From the NCBI GenBank assembly GCA_964030475.1, contig CAXIPT010000001.1, forward strand, positions 6,520,166-6,584,165: a stretch of DNA of 64,000 nucleotides. The letters are read 5' to 3'. Shown in pieces: positions 1 through 11,450 of the stretch. The stretch's first letter is position 1, and each line of letters opens with the position of its first letter. The DNA is from Tethya wilhelma (taxonomy: Eukaryota; Porifera; Demospongiae; Tethyida; Tethyidae). The translations under genes were made by a program, and so were the position numbers. The notes beneath the pieces are model-generated. The model was not told where the DNA came from, ran no database searches, and was given only the letters and a program-made list of their open reading frames with translations.

Positions 1-95
1 CCCTCTACAGCCGGCGGAGACTGGACACCAGGAAAAGGAAGAAACAAATTCATCCATTATTATAGCATTAATATACAGTATCCACAATAATGGTT

Positions 96-290
96 ACTAC
101 TGTAGAGCCGGAAATATTGACGGTTTGCTATGCAGAACGTAAAAAAATCTCGAGAAATTAAAATTGATGATTTGCACGTGCACATAGTACATTCATATAT
201 GGTGCCAAAAATATTGGTAGATTTAAATTTGACAATTTTCGACTTTGAGTGTGAAATTAAAATCCCCGTCAATATTTCCAAGTATACTTT
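96..290. mobile_element. MITE-like inverted repeat
   Basis: A 14-bp inverted pair, GGAAATATTGACGG at 110-123 and its complement at 266-279, bounds AT-rich DNA with no coding potential. The ends resemble the TA-flanked element at 42745-42880 (GGAAATATTGGC), so this is probably an older member of the same non-autonomous family. The outer limits are uncertain. Confidence 0.4.
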
Positions 291-349
291 GTGAGAAACA
301 AAGCTTATAAGAATTTTTCATATTTTGCCAAACAAAGAAACACACTTAC

Positions 350-970
350 TTTGTTCCTGTCCGATGCTTCCTTATCAGTAACGACCTCATCACCACTCAC
401 ACCCTCACTCTCCTCTTTGGCAGATTGAGGATGCTCCTTTCGTTTACCCAATAATGTCCCAGTGGATCCAGACTCTTCCACCCCTGACTTCTCCCCGTCC
501 AGGCCGTAGAGGTACTTGTCTGTGGGACTGTGACCAGCTCCTCCACCCTCAGCCTCCTGCCCATAGAGATACTGTTCCGTGGGACTAAAACCAGCTTTGT
601 TAGTGGCACCATCAGCCGAGGAGATACTGTCAGACACACTGGCACGGGACGGAATGGCAGTAACCTCAGAGGCGTTGGTGGTGGCTATCACCAAGGGTTT
701 AGGAGATGCCATGTTCTCTGCAGCTGCTGGAGGGTGGGCTGTATCGTTGCTAGGGTCCGTGGAAGGCTGGGAGAGAGTGTTTGGGGGGAGAATGGAGCTG
801 CCATCGTAATGGGGTGCAATCTCTAGGCCTTCACAGCTACTGTTGGAGGAGGTGTTGGGAGGGACAGGCTCTATAACGTTCCTCGGCGGCTGGAAGGAGT
901 AGGGATGGCCTCGGCCACGTCTAGGTCTTCCTCTGGACCTTGGTCGCCGTCCACCACGGGGCCACCTCAT
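350..970 (-). CDS. RG-rich N-terminal exon of an unrecognised gene
   Basis: The minus-strand exon opens at an ATG at 970 and ends at a good donor (GTAAGT, intron from 349). It encodes about 207 residues. Residues 1-25 are packed with Arg and Gly (RGG/RG type, often RNA-binding), followed by a Ser/Pro/Thr-rich, probably disordered stretch. Two similar short units, SPTEQYLYG and SPTDKYLYG, are tandem copies of one linear motif. Later exons would lie left of the window, so the gene is 3'-truncated here. I do not recognise the family. A CACGTG plus NRF1-like module sits 87 bp upstream of the ATG and is shared with the next minus-strand gene. Confidence 0.6.
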
Positions 971-1056
971 GGTTAGCTTCTTTGGTCAACGTTTGCACAG
1001 AACAAGTTCACAACAACGCTGCTTGAAGATGGAAAGCTAGCGAGCTGAAATAATGT

Positions 1057-1087
1057 CACGTGATCACTCTATTTACGCATGCGCAAT
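1057..1087. promoter_or_regulatory. E-box plus NRF1-like promoter module (copy 1)
   Basis: CACGTGATCA at 1057-1066 is followed by TTACGCATGCGCAAT at 1073-1087, a near match to the palindromic NRF1 consensus. It begins 87 bp upstream of the minus-strand ATG at 970. The same pair in the same order occurs 87 bp upstream of the CD225 gene. Promoter function is inferred. Confidence 0.55.
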
Positions 1088-1145
1088 GGAATTGGACCAA
1101 CAAAATTTCTGCGTCTCAAAATCACTTTCAGAATAAAATTCAATA

Positions 1146-2471
1146 TTAATTGTCGTTTTGAGTTAGAAGTAGTCTTATTATATTGGCTGCAACACCCATT
1201 CCAAATATTGCCATGCCTACACAACCAGTGATAATGGCAGCTTTACTACAGTTCTTGGCATACTTAGACGACCTCCGAGCACACTCATGGTCGCCTCTAT
1301 GCCATGCAGGATTTACCTGTGTATGTAGCAAAATATCCATCAATTTACATATACATATAATATAGATATTGAGACAATACTATGCTTATACTAGTTTAAA
1401 AAGTATAGATTAATATTGCAAATAGTTATCGGTATGCTTCTGGTGTACAATCGTGAAAATTACGGTGAATTAGAAACAAACTATATACTGTATAGCTAGG
1501 GGGTAAATTTAGCGAGAATTAAATTCAGTGAATTGGTGAATTATTCTCCAAATTGTCAAATTAAGAATCGCAAAACAGCTGTTTTATACATATGTGCGCA
1601 CATGTAAACAATGCAGCATACGAAATTAAATTGCCAATCTTGCTAAAATGGGAATTCGCCAAATTTTAGCCCTCCAAATTTACGCACTATTATGGTACTA
1701 CAATCATAGTAGAATATATTAATAATTATGTGAGTGATGACATAATTATATACCTCTGTGCTGTTAATGACAGCAAGGAGTCCAAATATGAAGCAGCAAC
1801 AGATCATGGAAAACACTGAAAGTCCAAGGTAGTTGTTGGGTTTAGTCTCATGGTGGCTTGAAATGACAGCAGCCCCTCTAGGCTCTGGCTGAGATCTAAG
1901 AACCTGATCAAATGAAATGAAGAAAGAAAATGAAACATAATATTATTACCAGTATAATAGCATTACTATAGTATTTCAAATTTCAGGCATAGATAACGTA
2001 CTAATGTATTGCTGGCCTGTGTGTGCTGATGGACTTGATTTGGGGTCGTGTGATTCTGACTCTGTTGAGAGTAGACCCACCCCTTGTCATCATTGTGAGT
2101 GGATGTTTTTACGTCACTGCTAGTATTGGAGGTTGAAAAAGATGATGGCTGTACTCCAGTGGCATGTGATGATGGCGCCAGGGGGTCACTGGAAAACCCA
2201 CCAATGACAGCACTGTATGAAGCTGAATGAGAAGCAGTTTTTGTCAATGCAAATTATGTAACAATGGATCATCATGATAATGCATGATGCAATGCATATT
2301 TCCGCCTAGCCTACGCATCTTTGGCCCTGCTACGTAGCTACGTACTGGCACTGAGAGTGTACTAAATAATTATATATCACAATAATTATTATTTGTAAGA
2401 ATTGTATTAGTGTAAAATCACTCACGAGGTGGCTCTGAGATCCATCTTTGCTCTTCACCAGGTCTTTCCAT
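1146..2471 (-). CDS. CD225/dispanin (IFITM-like) membrane protein, four exons
   Basis: Minus-strand exons at 2426-2471, 2002-2222, 1754-1903 and 1146-1316 join in frame (588 nt, 195 aa, stop included). Residues 1-90 are a Ser/Thr/Gln-rich, probably cytosolic tail. Exon 3 encodes the first membrane segment of the CD225 domain: an NYLGLSVFSMICCC stretch, the cysteine-rich intramembrane helix typical of dispanins, then FGLLAVINS. Exon 4 opens with the conserved loop VNPAWHRGDHECARRSSKYA and ends with a second hydrophobic helix and a short tail. Known dispanins (IFITM, PRRT2, SynDIG1) are type II or re-entrant membrane proteins that affect membrane fusion or trafficking. Which subfamily this belongs to cannot be told from sequence alone. 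Phases agree at all three introns. Confidence 0.82.
1495..1695. repeat. AT-rich intronic stretch, possible degenerate MITE
   Basis: Within the third intron of the CD225 gene, imperfect inverted words around GGTAAATTT and AAATTTACG flank AT-rich DNA. The match is weak and no target duplication is seen. Nothing else is recognisable in this intron. Confidence 0.2.
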
Positions 2472-2557
2472 GAATACTGATGCCTCGAGCACTAATAATC
2501 AGAGGACAACACAGAGAAGTGTCGGAGTGCTAAAATTTAATGTCAACAAAACAATGA

Positions 2558-2584
2558 CACGTGATCATTATACGCATGCGCAAT
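2558..2584. promoter_or_regulatory. E-box plus NRF1-like promoter module (copy 2)
   Basis: CACGTGATCA at 2558-2567 and TACGCATGCGCAAT at 2571-2584 lie 87 bp upstream of the CD225 ATG at 2471. Order and distance are the same as in the copy at 1057-1087. A shared transcriptional input is inferred. Confidence 0.55.
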
Positions 2585-2759
2585 AGAATAGACTTGTGAA
2601 TGCATTTGAAAATAACATGAATTCCACGATTCATTGTATGGTGTGGGGGAGAGACAGACAAGATATACCACACATTTTTAAAAATAACCATAAAAAATTA
2701 AAATCCTGATAAATTATGACTGTTCCATAGATAAATTTAAATATGAGCTCCTTGTCTGT

Positions 2760-2927
2760 TCAAACAGCAGTGATGACTCGAATCACATTGCTTCCAATGG
2801 CCAATGCGATTGCTATCACTGTGACAACAATGCCAACAATAATGGCCACCCTGTTCCACTTCTTGGCAGCCTCTGAAGATCTCCTAGCGCCTTCATAGTC
2901 CCCACTGTTCCAGGCGGAGTCAACCTG
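2760..2927 (-). pseudogene. Orphan CD225 terminal exon
   Basis: After a proper acceptor (CTCGGCAG, near 2928), the minus strand reads VDSAWNSGDYEGARRSSEAA, then a hydrophobic helix and a stop at 2760. This is a paralogue of exon 4 of the adjacent CD225 gene. No matching first membrane exon is visible upstream before the (TG)n tract and the N at 3210. Either the 5' exons were lost, making this a gene relic, or they are missing at the contig join. The frame is open and undamaged, so a real gene broken by the assembly cannot be excluded. Confidence 0.6.
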
Positions 2928-3116
2928 CCGAGGGGAGGAGAGAGAGATCACAACAGGCAGATAGAGCGAATGTTATAGTCTTATCACTCTGTGTATATTA
3001 TAGGTACTGACCATAAAGACACATCTGGCTAGCCAGGTAGTTTGTTTGGCTAGGCAGACTAAATCATCAGGTATATGTTTATCAGTTTAACAGGTGAAAT
3101 GTATAAACAAACAGCA

Positions 3117-3118
<2 letters not shown>

Positions 3119-3209
<91 letters not shown>

Positions 3210-3210
3210 N
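3119..3210. repeat. (TG)n microsatellite ending in an assembly gap
   Basis: About 45 TG units end at an N at 3210 and are followed by CACACG. A dinucleotide run next to a single N marks a contig join of unknown size. Confidence 0.9.
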
Positions 3211-3367
3211 CACACGACACGTGGAGCTGAGCTAAAAAGAAGATTCAAAAGAAATATTCAAGTAGGTGATAATTATTGAGGTATTTTAAACGACAGAGTA
3301 CGTGATAAATATTTTCGTAAAAGCCTACTGTAAGTAACTCTACCAAGATGACAGTCAACAGCATCCA

Positions 3368-4907
3368 ATGGAGCTCCAAGACAAACTAACACAAGCCCTT
3401 TCAAGGAAGATAAAGCACACCATAAATCATAAAAGTGATCCTGGTAGCTTAGACAGACACCTTGCGACAGCCTGTCGTGAATTCTTCACTCAGAGGGTTG
3501 AGTTCCATCCTGCCCGTGGGTCCGACTCTCATTTGGAGGACCTCAAGTCTTGTTACAAACCATTGAACAGGGGTGTCCCTCGTTCATCATCCAGTGCAAC
3601 AATGGAAGACATTGAAACAACCGAAGATTCTCAGAAAGGTGAAAATGCTCCACCAGAAGAAACTACCTCCAAGAAGCAACTCTTGGCTACTGAAGGTGTG
3701 CCTAAACCGAGAGTGATGCTGTTCAATGGCAACCAGCTGGTGATGGAGTGGAAGAACAAAAGGTCTATAGGTGCCGGTCTGTCAAACATGGGGAACACGT
3801 GCTTTCTGAACTCCGTGTTGCAGTGTATGACGTACACACCACCTCTGTGGAACTATCTCCAGTCTGGCCACCACAAGCAGAAGTGTGAGTGTGCTATGCA
3901 TCTCTGTGTTATATCTTTATATGTATTTTTGTTTTCGTATTCTCAAAGTCTGCCTTTTCTTGTTGATACACACAGGCAAGACTCAAGGATTCTGTGCCAT
4001 GTGTGAGCTGCATAGACACTGCTCTAGGGTGTTCAATTCAAATGGCTCGGTCAAACCTGTACCGATAGTACAGAACCTGAGAGGTACTTTATCCCTCTAC
4101 TTGTAACCTGAACACTAGTCAGGTTGAGTTTGATTTGATCACTCTATGTGTGTTTATCTGTATCATTTCTTTCCAGTCATAACCAAACACTTTAGACAAG
4201 GCAGACAAGAAGATGCTCACGAGTTCTTACGTTACTTCATTGACAGTCTTCAGAAGAGCTGTCTCCAAGGCCTTCCTTCCAAGATGGACCCACACTCCAA
4301 GGCCACCACCGTCATTCACCAGATATTTGGGGGCTACCATCGGAGCCAGGGTGAGTAGCTAGCACATTCATCACCAATTTGTATAATTATTTGTAATTAT
4401 TTCATCTCAGTATGTAAATTATTCTATGTGCATGCACCTCCTGTATGCACGTTGAAGAGGTTAATGGGACATGAATTTTTCTCATTCATTTGAATCTGTA
4501 CTATGCTATAGTGATGTGAAATGTTGGGCTTGTAATTGTATAGATTGCTATAATGTCATTACTGTTGTTGATTGTCCAGTCAAGTGTCTGGAGTGCAAGA
4601 AGACCTCCAATACCTATGACCCTCTCATGGATATGAATCTTGACATCTCCCTCTCCAACACTCTGGTGAGAGCTCTTGAGAAACACATCAAACCCGACCT
4701 CCTGGAAGGAGAGAACAGCTACGCCTGTCCATTGTGAGTCTGGGAAAGAACAAATCTTGAATAGCAAATCTCAGTGTGTATTTATAGAGGTTGAGGGAGG
4801 GAGTTTGTACATGTGTGTGTGTGTCCTGTAAAGAAAGTAACATATCTTACTCACCATTTGTAATGCATACAGTGGCTTCATCTTGCTCTCTTGTACACAC
4901 ACATGGT

Positions 4908-4948
<41 letters not shown>

Positions 4949-7656
4949 NTCAGAAGTACTTCACCATTCAACGGCTGCCTCGAGTTCTCACCATTCAGCT
5001 CAAGAGGTTTGCACATGTTTGCTTGTAGTTAGTTTGTACAACAGCTGCTAAAACATCTACAAAGTCTCTACATAAATATGTCTTGTTCATGTTCGAAGCT
5101 TGTTCTGTTGTCGGTGATGAATTCTTTATCATCTTGTCCACTCAAGGTTCAACTACAACAGTTTGTTTGGTGGCAAGGTGAACAAACAAGTGGCCTACCC
5201 AGAACACCTCAACATGAGACCCTTCATGAGTGACACCCAGGTAATTAACAGTAATTATCGACGGTACATTTTGGAGGGTTCATCCTAAATTTTGGTCCCT
5301 CCTCCCTCCCCCCATCAGGGTCCCCAAGAATGGTACAAGTTGTATGCTGTTCTGGTTCATTTTGGCTACTCCTGCCACTCCGGCCACTACTACTGCTACA
5401 TCAAGAACTCCAATGGAATATGGCACTGCATGAATGACTCACAAGTGACACAGGTAAGGAGAGGATTAGCCACATCTGCAGAGATTTGCTACTGAACTGC
5501 AGTCCATCCATGTACACATAACAAAGATGTACAATGCATGTTTTAGCTATGTAAACATGTTTTATTTACGATATGCACTTCCTAGATCCTAGCTATATGT
5601 AGTGTTACTGCTGATTCTATATGATGTAAGCCTCTACATTCATCTCAGGTCAGTCTCTCCACTGTGCTGCAACAAGAGGCCTACCTGCTCTTCTACATCA
5701 AAGACGAGAGCTACAAGCCCTCCAAGCCGGTCACCCCTCCTCCTGGTGCCTCTCCCTACAAGGCAGACCCCAACTTCTTAGGAGGCTCCTCCACTGTAAA
5801 GAGATCATCGGTTGGACTGGACAAGACGGGTACACCGCTGGTGAGACACGTGCAAAAGCCAACTGGTGTTGTGACACCGTCTCCACAGACAAAGAAGACT
5901 GTGACTAGCACCAAGCCAGATACAACCCCTCTACCATCGCAAGTGCAGCACAAGGAGAACAGCAGTACCAACAGCAGTCCCAGCAGCAACCCCACTAATG
6001 GTAGTCCTCCTAATGGAGCTGTTCGCAATTTTAGCATTCCTCTACGAAAGACAAACATTCCTTCACCATCCAAGAAACAAACAGAAGAAGCAACTCCTCC
6101 AACAGAGCAACCTGCTGTTGCTACTCCAGCTCCGAGTGTTGCTGCTCAGTCTGCAAAGACAGTGACACCTTCGGTCTCTTCCACTGCCTCTCTCCTCTTC
6201 ACTCCAAGGCAGATTGCTGCACCTCCTACGAAACAGCACAAGAAGGTTGTGAAGAATACGTCACTTGCAGGTCCCGTGAAGATCAAACATGTTGAGGTGA
6301 ATGTATCTTCAAAACTGAAAGTGCAAGAAAAAGACAATAAAACCGAGAGTATTCCAATCAGCCCATCAATTTCATCTCACCAAAGTGGTAAAACCCTGCT
6401 TGATTATGCTGAAATTAACAATGCTCAGTCTACCCCTGGATTTAAAGCACTCACAGAAGAAACCAAAGAGGACCCAGCTCCGTTGGAAACACCTGCTGGG
6501 TTCATCGGACCAGCTTCCCCCACCACACCCAGCAACCCCATCCGCCTAGAACCCTTCTCCTTGAACACAAAGACTCCAAAAGTCGCTCGTGTCACACCTC
6601 AACGTCACTCCAGCTCTAAGCCGGTAGCGATGGTCAAACCCAGTCCCCAAGTAAAAACAGCATCGACGCCCGAAGAGAGACTAAAACCTGGTGAGGAGAG
6701 CCCTTCCACTCCACACCCTAATGCAACAACACCGTGGAAGGTGACACCCTCTGGGCCATCCAGCAAGAGTGAGTTTGACTGTCCTGCTCACGGGTGGACG
6801 GTGACACCAATGAAGTCGGACGAGGGACACGGAGGACGGGGGAAGAAACACAAGAAGAAGAAGAAGAAACACCGAAGACACTCTGTGTCGGACTACTCCA
6901 GTGAGAGTGATGAGTCGGATGACTCACCAAGGAGAGAGAGAAAGAGCAAACGGTCAGAAAAGAGTCGCAAGAAGAGATACGATTCTGAGAGTGACAGAGT
7001 GAGAGGAAAACACCGAGACGTGAGCTACTCCCCCGACACTCCATCAAGGCACAAGAAACACGCCAAGTACCGTCATGGTGACAAGGAGAGGGATTGGAGC
7101 AGCAGGAGCCGAGGGGGGCGGGTAGAAGGAGATGATGGTCACAGACGAAGTGCACCAAGACACAAACGTAGCAGACACACTCACAGGAGTAGGAGTAGAA
7201 GTCGGTCCAGATCAAGATCCCCCAGATCGAGGTCTAGATCCAGGAGTGGCGATTCTGACTCTGATTACGATCGAAGGACAAGTCGACATCACCATCGAAA
7301 TCGCTACAGATCCCCTCTCCCTTCATCGTCACGGAAACCATCAAGACATCACAAACACTCGCAGGACAGTTCAAAAAAGAGACCTTACTCTCCTCATTCT
7401 AGGTCACGATCCAGGTCACCAGACTACCACAGGAGAAGTGATAAGACTTTTGATGATGGTAGCAAGAGGGCTAAGGTGTCCAGTGCTAGGAAGGAAAGCT
7501 CCCATCATCACAAAGAGAGAGAGAGTGTGGAGAGTGAATTTAGAGATAGGAAACGCCCTCACAGCTCTCTCGGTCATCACCGTGAGCAAGAACACAAGAG
7601 ACACAAGTCAGATGGATCTGTTCCCGAAGGTCATCACACTGGGAAAACTAGCGAAG
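3368..7656 (+). CDS. USP36: USP36/USP42-type ubiquitin-specific protease, exons 1-8
   Basis: Exons (approximate): 3368-3884, 3976-4083, 4177-4350, 4580-4733, 4951-5006 (5' part lost at the N at 4949), 5147-5240, 5319-5453 and 5649-7656. The start at 3368 gives an N-terminus that aligns with human USP36 ([11 protein letters not shown]..., then a VEFHPA block). The Cys box [17 protein letters not shown] is at about residue 140 and the Asp-Ala-His box is [14 protein letters not shown]. Then come the zinc-ribbon half CLECKK and the His box [14 protein letters not shown] with WHCMNDS. The long last exon encodes a Pro/Ser/Thr tail and an RS/KH-rich segment ([20 protein letters not shown]), typical of nucleolar USP36 and USP42, which remove ubiquitin in ribosome biogenesis or transcription. 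The open frame runs 29 bp past a good donor (GAAG/GTGAGC), but the true C-terminal exons are on the minus strand at 9560-10133. Confidence 0.9.
4909..4949. repeat. (CA)n tract and gap that cut USP36 exon 5
   Basis: About 20 CA units end at the N at 4949, and in-frame USP36 coding sequence ([10 protein letters not shown]) starts two bases later. The acceptor and the second zinc-ribbon CxxC pair expected between exons 4 and 5 are absent. They most likely lie in the gap rather than being lost from the protein. Confidence 0.8.
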
Positions 7657-7709
7657 GTGAGCAGGTTCATGTACTGTATGCATAGCTAGTAGTTTTTGCA
7701 ATAAGAATN

Positions 7710-8094
7710 ATCGACGCTGTAAATTTGTTTCAGAATAACCTTTGACCTTATCCGAACTAACACTGACTTGTAATATATCATCTTAAAGCTCATTCCAAGT
7801 GCTACAAGGAAATCCAATTGTTTTTCCAAGATTTTAATCCTAGTGGAAGATATTGCACAATTTATACCATACAGTCAACAAAAAATAGCAAAAAATGTAT
7901 AACTTTAGCCCGTTATAAGTTTGAAGCCATACAACATTGAGATCTAAAAATTGTTGTGGGTTGATATCTTAACATACACTACATGCATACCAAGTTTGGG
8001 GGAAATCTGAGGTGGGTTGGTATTTTCTTGTGTTGATTTCACATGGAATGACCCAATAGTGAAGTTCTTTCTCAGAACTCAGTTGAGTAATATC
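7710..8094. other. Non-coding stretch with a dispersed repeat
   Basis: No gene is seen. Bases 7974-8054 (starting ATACACTACATGCATACC) recur in the same orientation from 12462, directly after another N. This is probably a repeat that confused contig joining. Confidence 0.5.
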
Positions 8095-9073
8095 CTAAAT
8101 TAGGCAATACTGTCTCAAATGTAAAAACTACAGATTCATCCACTATCGCTATTGCCAACATAAATCACCCTACTCTCATTATCCACTACACCTCCTCATG
8201 GTCGGGTGAATTCAGTGAACTGTAGTGTAAATTACCTATGATGTTACATCCCAGGGGTACGTACTGTACTAGCTGTCCATTAGCACTGCCCTGACTTCCA
8301 AATACCCTGGAAAATGAAAGGTCAGAGTTCAGAATCTGAATACAATGATTCAACCACTCCAGTCACATACACCTTCTTGTTGTGAGGATGAATGGCAACA
8401 CCAACAGGATATTGAGAGAACTACACACGGCCACTTCCTCTACTACCTAGCTGTTCGTTGATCAGTGATCTACTCACAATGTGCATGTGTTTACTGAGCT
8501 GTTCCAGTGCTTTATTCACAGTAGAATCTAGTTGTGTCTGGCTCTAGAGAATCTGTGATCTATGTTTCTCAAACAATTCACTCATCAGGTGACGGGTCAT
8601 ACTGGTGGCCATGGTGAAGTTTAACAGCTAGTGCAGTGTATACATATGAGTTCCTCACAAGTCTCACAGTAGAGTTCTAGTTTTCTCTCTTTGTGAAAGG
8701 GACAGTGAAAGGTTGGTTTCTTTTCAGTGGGGTAAAGGATTTCCACTGTCATCAGTAAAATGGTCAGCACTTGTTGTCTGAGGTTATTTCTTCTTCTTCA
8801 AGGCTTCTTGAATCTCAAACAGGTGGTGGATGTGGAATGCTGATTGGAGGCCTGACACACTGAAGGAGGGTGGATTGACGACAGGTAGGACAGCGTACAG
8901 AGAGTTGGCCCTGTTGGTCTTGGAGCACTAGTGGAACGAGGCATTTCTCACAGAAGACATGGAAACACTGGAGTAGTTTGGGATCCTTGTAGGACTCAAG
9001 ACAGACAGCACATGTCAACTGCTCCTCTAACTTCAAGTTTTCAAGGCTTTAGTATTTTGAGGTGTTGCCATCA
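8095..9073 (-). pseudogene. Rearranged TRIM-NHL pseudogene
   Basis: Read on the minus strand from the ATG at about 9071, the copy starts like its intact relatives (MATPQNTK). A small indel then breaks the frame before an intact RING stretch (8815-9036; TCAVCLESYKDP, CEKC, CPTC). Downstream come part of the B-box (CPFHKER, LYCETCEELI, about 8690-8730), coiled-coil scraps in abnormal order (8490-8600), one NHL blade (VGVAIHPHNKKV, about 8370-8410) and the C-terminus near 8110-8190 with an in-frame stop. Large internal deletions remove the filamin repeat and most NHL blades. The whole piece lies in the contig 7710-10158, which may be inverted in the assembly. Confidence 0.8.
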
Positions 9074-9559
9074 AGTCAGCTAGATATCTAAAGTAGGGAG
9101 CATAATTATAGATATGATGTATGTTATGATACTTCACTGACCTTATACTCCAAATTTACCAGTCACATGTACACACCATACAACCATCAGACAGAAATCA
9201 CTTACATTAGCCCAAGGCCTTACATAATGAAGTAGTAGAATTTCAGTCATCAAATTAGGCAAGACTGTTTTACTGCAGCTAAAGATGAAAACTGTGCTTC
9301 CATTAAATTAAGCAGTACATGTATGCCAAGATTGAAATACTGAACTAATGGCTTTCTAGGCAAAACGTAAAAAGCCATGTATCCTTAATTAATTTATATG
9401 CTATTAAATAAAACCAAATCTAGATGTACTAACAACATTATTTAGGCTTTGGGCAATTGATATGTATACTATATCCATGTGAATAAGAGAAAAGGTGTCA
9501 TGTAGATTCAAATATATAATTATAGAAAAGACTAAAACAATTATACTTAATTCTTGAAT
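9074..9559. other. AT-rich non-coding stretch
   Basis: I see no open frame, repeat or splice pattern of note. It lies between the end of the USP36 C-terminal exons and the TRIM-NHL pseudogene. Confidence 0.5.
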
Positions 9560-10133
9560 TCAGTTAATATTATCTTGAGTTCTTTCTAACTGCTGCAATG
9601 AAAATAGAGAAAAGTAAAATTCTACATGCATTACCAACGGTTAATCTCACATTTCTCTTGTTCTGTACATTCTGAAATTGATTTCTACTGCTAAAATCTT
9701 CCTCCTGTTTTTTCTTCACCTTTTTAACCTGGATGGGAATTTAACGAGTCCTCAAAATTGATCTACAGTCACTCAGGTGTAACTTGTATGTACCTTTCCT
9801 CTGTCTAGTTCCATATCCCAGGGATCAACCACTCTCTTCTGGCCCTCCCCAGGCATCACACTGGAGTCAATGACACTCTCACTGCCGTCCCAAGACTTCA
9901 CTGCATGAACATACAAGTAGAAACTGGTGAATATTTACGCATAAAATGTGAATCAGAAGCTATAGACCTCAGTCTATCTGGATTAAAGACAGAATGTGGT
10001 TGCTAACCATTGTCTCCAAGTTTATCGTGTGAATGGCCGATAAGTTGCTCTACAGTGCTGCTGCATTGAGCTCCATCCCACTTTGATGGTAGTGTCTTAC
10101 TAGCCACAGCAGAGTCCCACTCCACCACAGGAG
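9560..10133 (-). CDS. USP36: USP36 C-terminal exons 9-12, on the opposite strand
   Basis: Four minus-strand exons join with correct phases: 10008-10133, 9794-9900, 9651-9728 and 9560-9592 (stop TGA at 9560-9562). They encode the conserved C-terminus of USP36/USP42: a WDG block (PSKWDGAQCS), a second WDG (VKSWDGSES), the signature VVDPWDMELDRGK, then the basic VKKVKKK and FQNVQNKRN. Exon 9 starts in the phase needed after the donor at 7656 (G, then CT). The pieces therefore belong to one protein of roughly 1200 residues once orientation is corrected. The segment is bounded by the Ns at 7709 and 10159, so a flipped contig is the simplest explanation. A true inversion is the alternative. Confidence 0.85.
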
Positions 10134-10140
10134 CTGGAAG

Positions 10141-10744
10141 GGGGGGGGGGGGGGGGAANCAGGATTGCTCTGGTCACATAATATGTGAGAGTTGAAGGGT
10201 GTTGCTCATTTTGTAGAGTGAGGTTGAGGGGAAAATATCTAGAAAACTACTGCATTGGAATTAATAATCTGGATTTTAAACAGAGACACATGTTACGGTA
10301 TAATAATAAAACTTATCCTCCGGACCAAGCTATAGTATAGCCTTGTTCTTAGGCTGCCTATATTTCCTTACACATAATGTACTGTAAGTGTAAGGTACTA
10401 AGTGGGGAGCCTGGGAACGAACAAGGCTACTGGATCCAAGTAAGAACTCGATCTTTACTGTTACAGTAGTAGGAGGGAACAGCATACTTGGGGACCAGCT
10501 GTAGCTTAAATTTAGCCTCACCCATGCACTTAACATGCCTAAGCCTTCCTGACCATAAAGAGATGTACTTTAGATGGTAGTTCAAAGAGACCTAGAAACT
10601 TATTTAACAGTCTTTCCTTGACTCTATCACTGCTTGTTTGCCTTGTTTTGAGTGTACACTAGCATCCTAGAATATAATATTTGCAAAAAATTTAGTTGAA
10701 ATCAATTAATTAGTTCAATTTTATCTGATTTGTTGAATGATTGG
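10141..10744. other. Poly-G tract, gap and non-coding stretch
   Basis: A G run (10141-10156) leads to the N at 10159. Bases 10190-10240 resemble 21725-21775 (CTCATTTTGTAGAG), showing the two sites come from the same duplicated unit. No coding sequence is recognised. Confidence 0.5.
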
Positions 10745-11345
10745 TACCAGCAGACTGGGGTAAAGTGGCTGTGGAAGTTGCACTGTCAGCAGGCAGGAGG
10801 TATCGTGGGAGATGAGATGGGTCTGGGGAAGACCATTCAAGTGATCGCCTTTCTAGCTGGCCTACAGGGCCTGTGGGTGTGGCTGGGAGTAGACTCATGC
10901 AGGGAGGACTGGCTATATCTGTGTGTAGTGTGGAACGTAAACAAGTGAAATGCCAGACACAAAATTTGATATACAACACTCTTAGGAATAATAGCTGAGA
11001 CCGGGGAGGTTAAAGTACACCTTTGGAATTAAGGCAGCACACATGTACACTTGCCATCATAGTGTTTGAACTGTCTCAAAATCTTCAATTTATGAAACAT
11101 GATAGCCTTGTGGCGTTAGGAAATGTCTGCCTTGTACATAATCTACTATAATTTATATGGTTGATCTGTAGGTAGTGGTGTTGTGATCACGACATATGCT
11201 GGAGTGAGGATCTACCAGGATGCCCTGTTGAGTCAAAAGTGGGACTATGTTATTCTGGACGAGGGACACAAGATCAGAAACCCTGATGCTGAGATCACAC
11301 TTGCTTGTAAACAGGTAAGGGTTGTCAACAAAAGAATGTGATTAT

Positions 11346-11450
11346 GGTGGCACAAATTTCTAAATTTTCGTGAAGAAAATTTTCGTGATAATATATACGG
11401 TCAAATCAAGAAATTCACAAAAATATTGTGCCACAAAAATTTGGTAGTTA
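11346..11450. mobile_element. Small inverted-repeat insertion in ERCC6-A intron 8
   Basis: TGGCACAA near 11347 and TTGTGCCA near 11426 bound AT-rich DNA. The same intron position in copies B and C lacks it, so it is an insertion specific to copy A. No clear target duplication is seen. Confidence 0.45.

Noticed and set aside
6718..7215. 165-codon minus-strand frame opposite USP36
   Set aside because: It is the shadow of the RS/KH-rich exon 8 on the other strand, and its residues follow from the repeats on the coding strand.
7656..7685. USP36 ending at the stop at 7683-7685
   Set aside because: A good donor lies at 7656, the last ten residues are not family-like, and the conserved USP36 C-terminus is found in phase on the reversed piece at 9560-10133.
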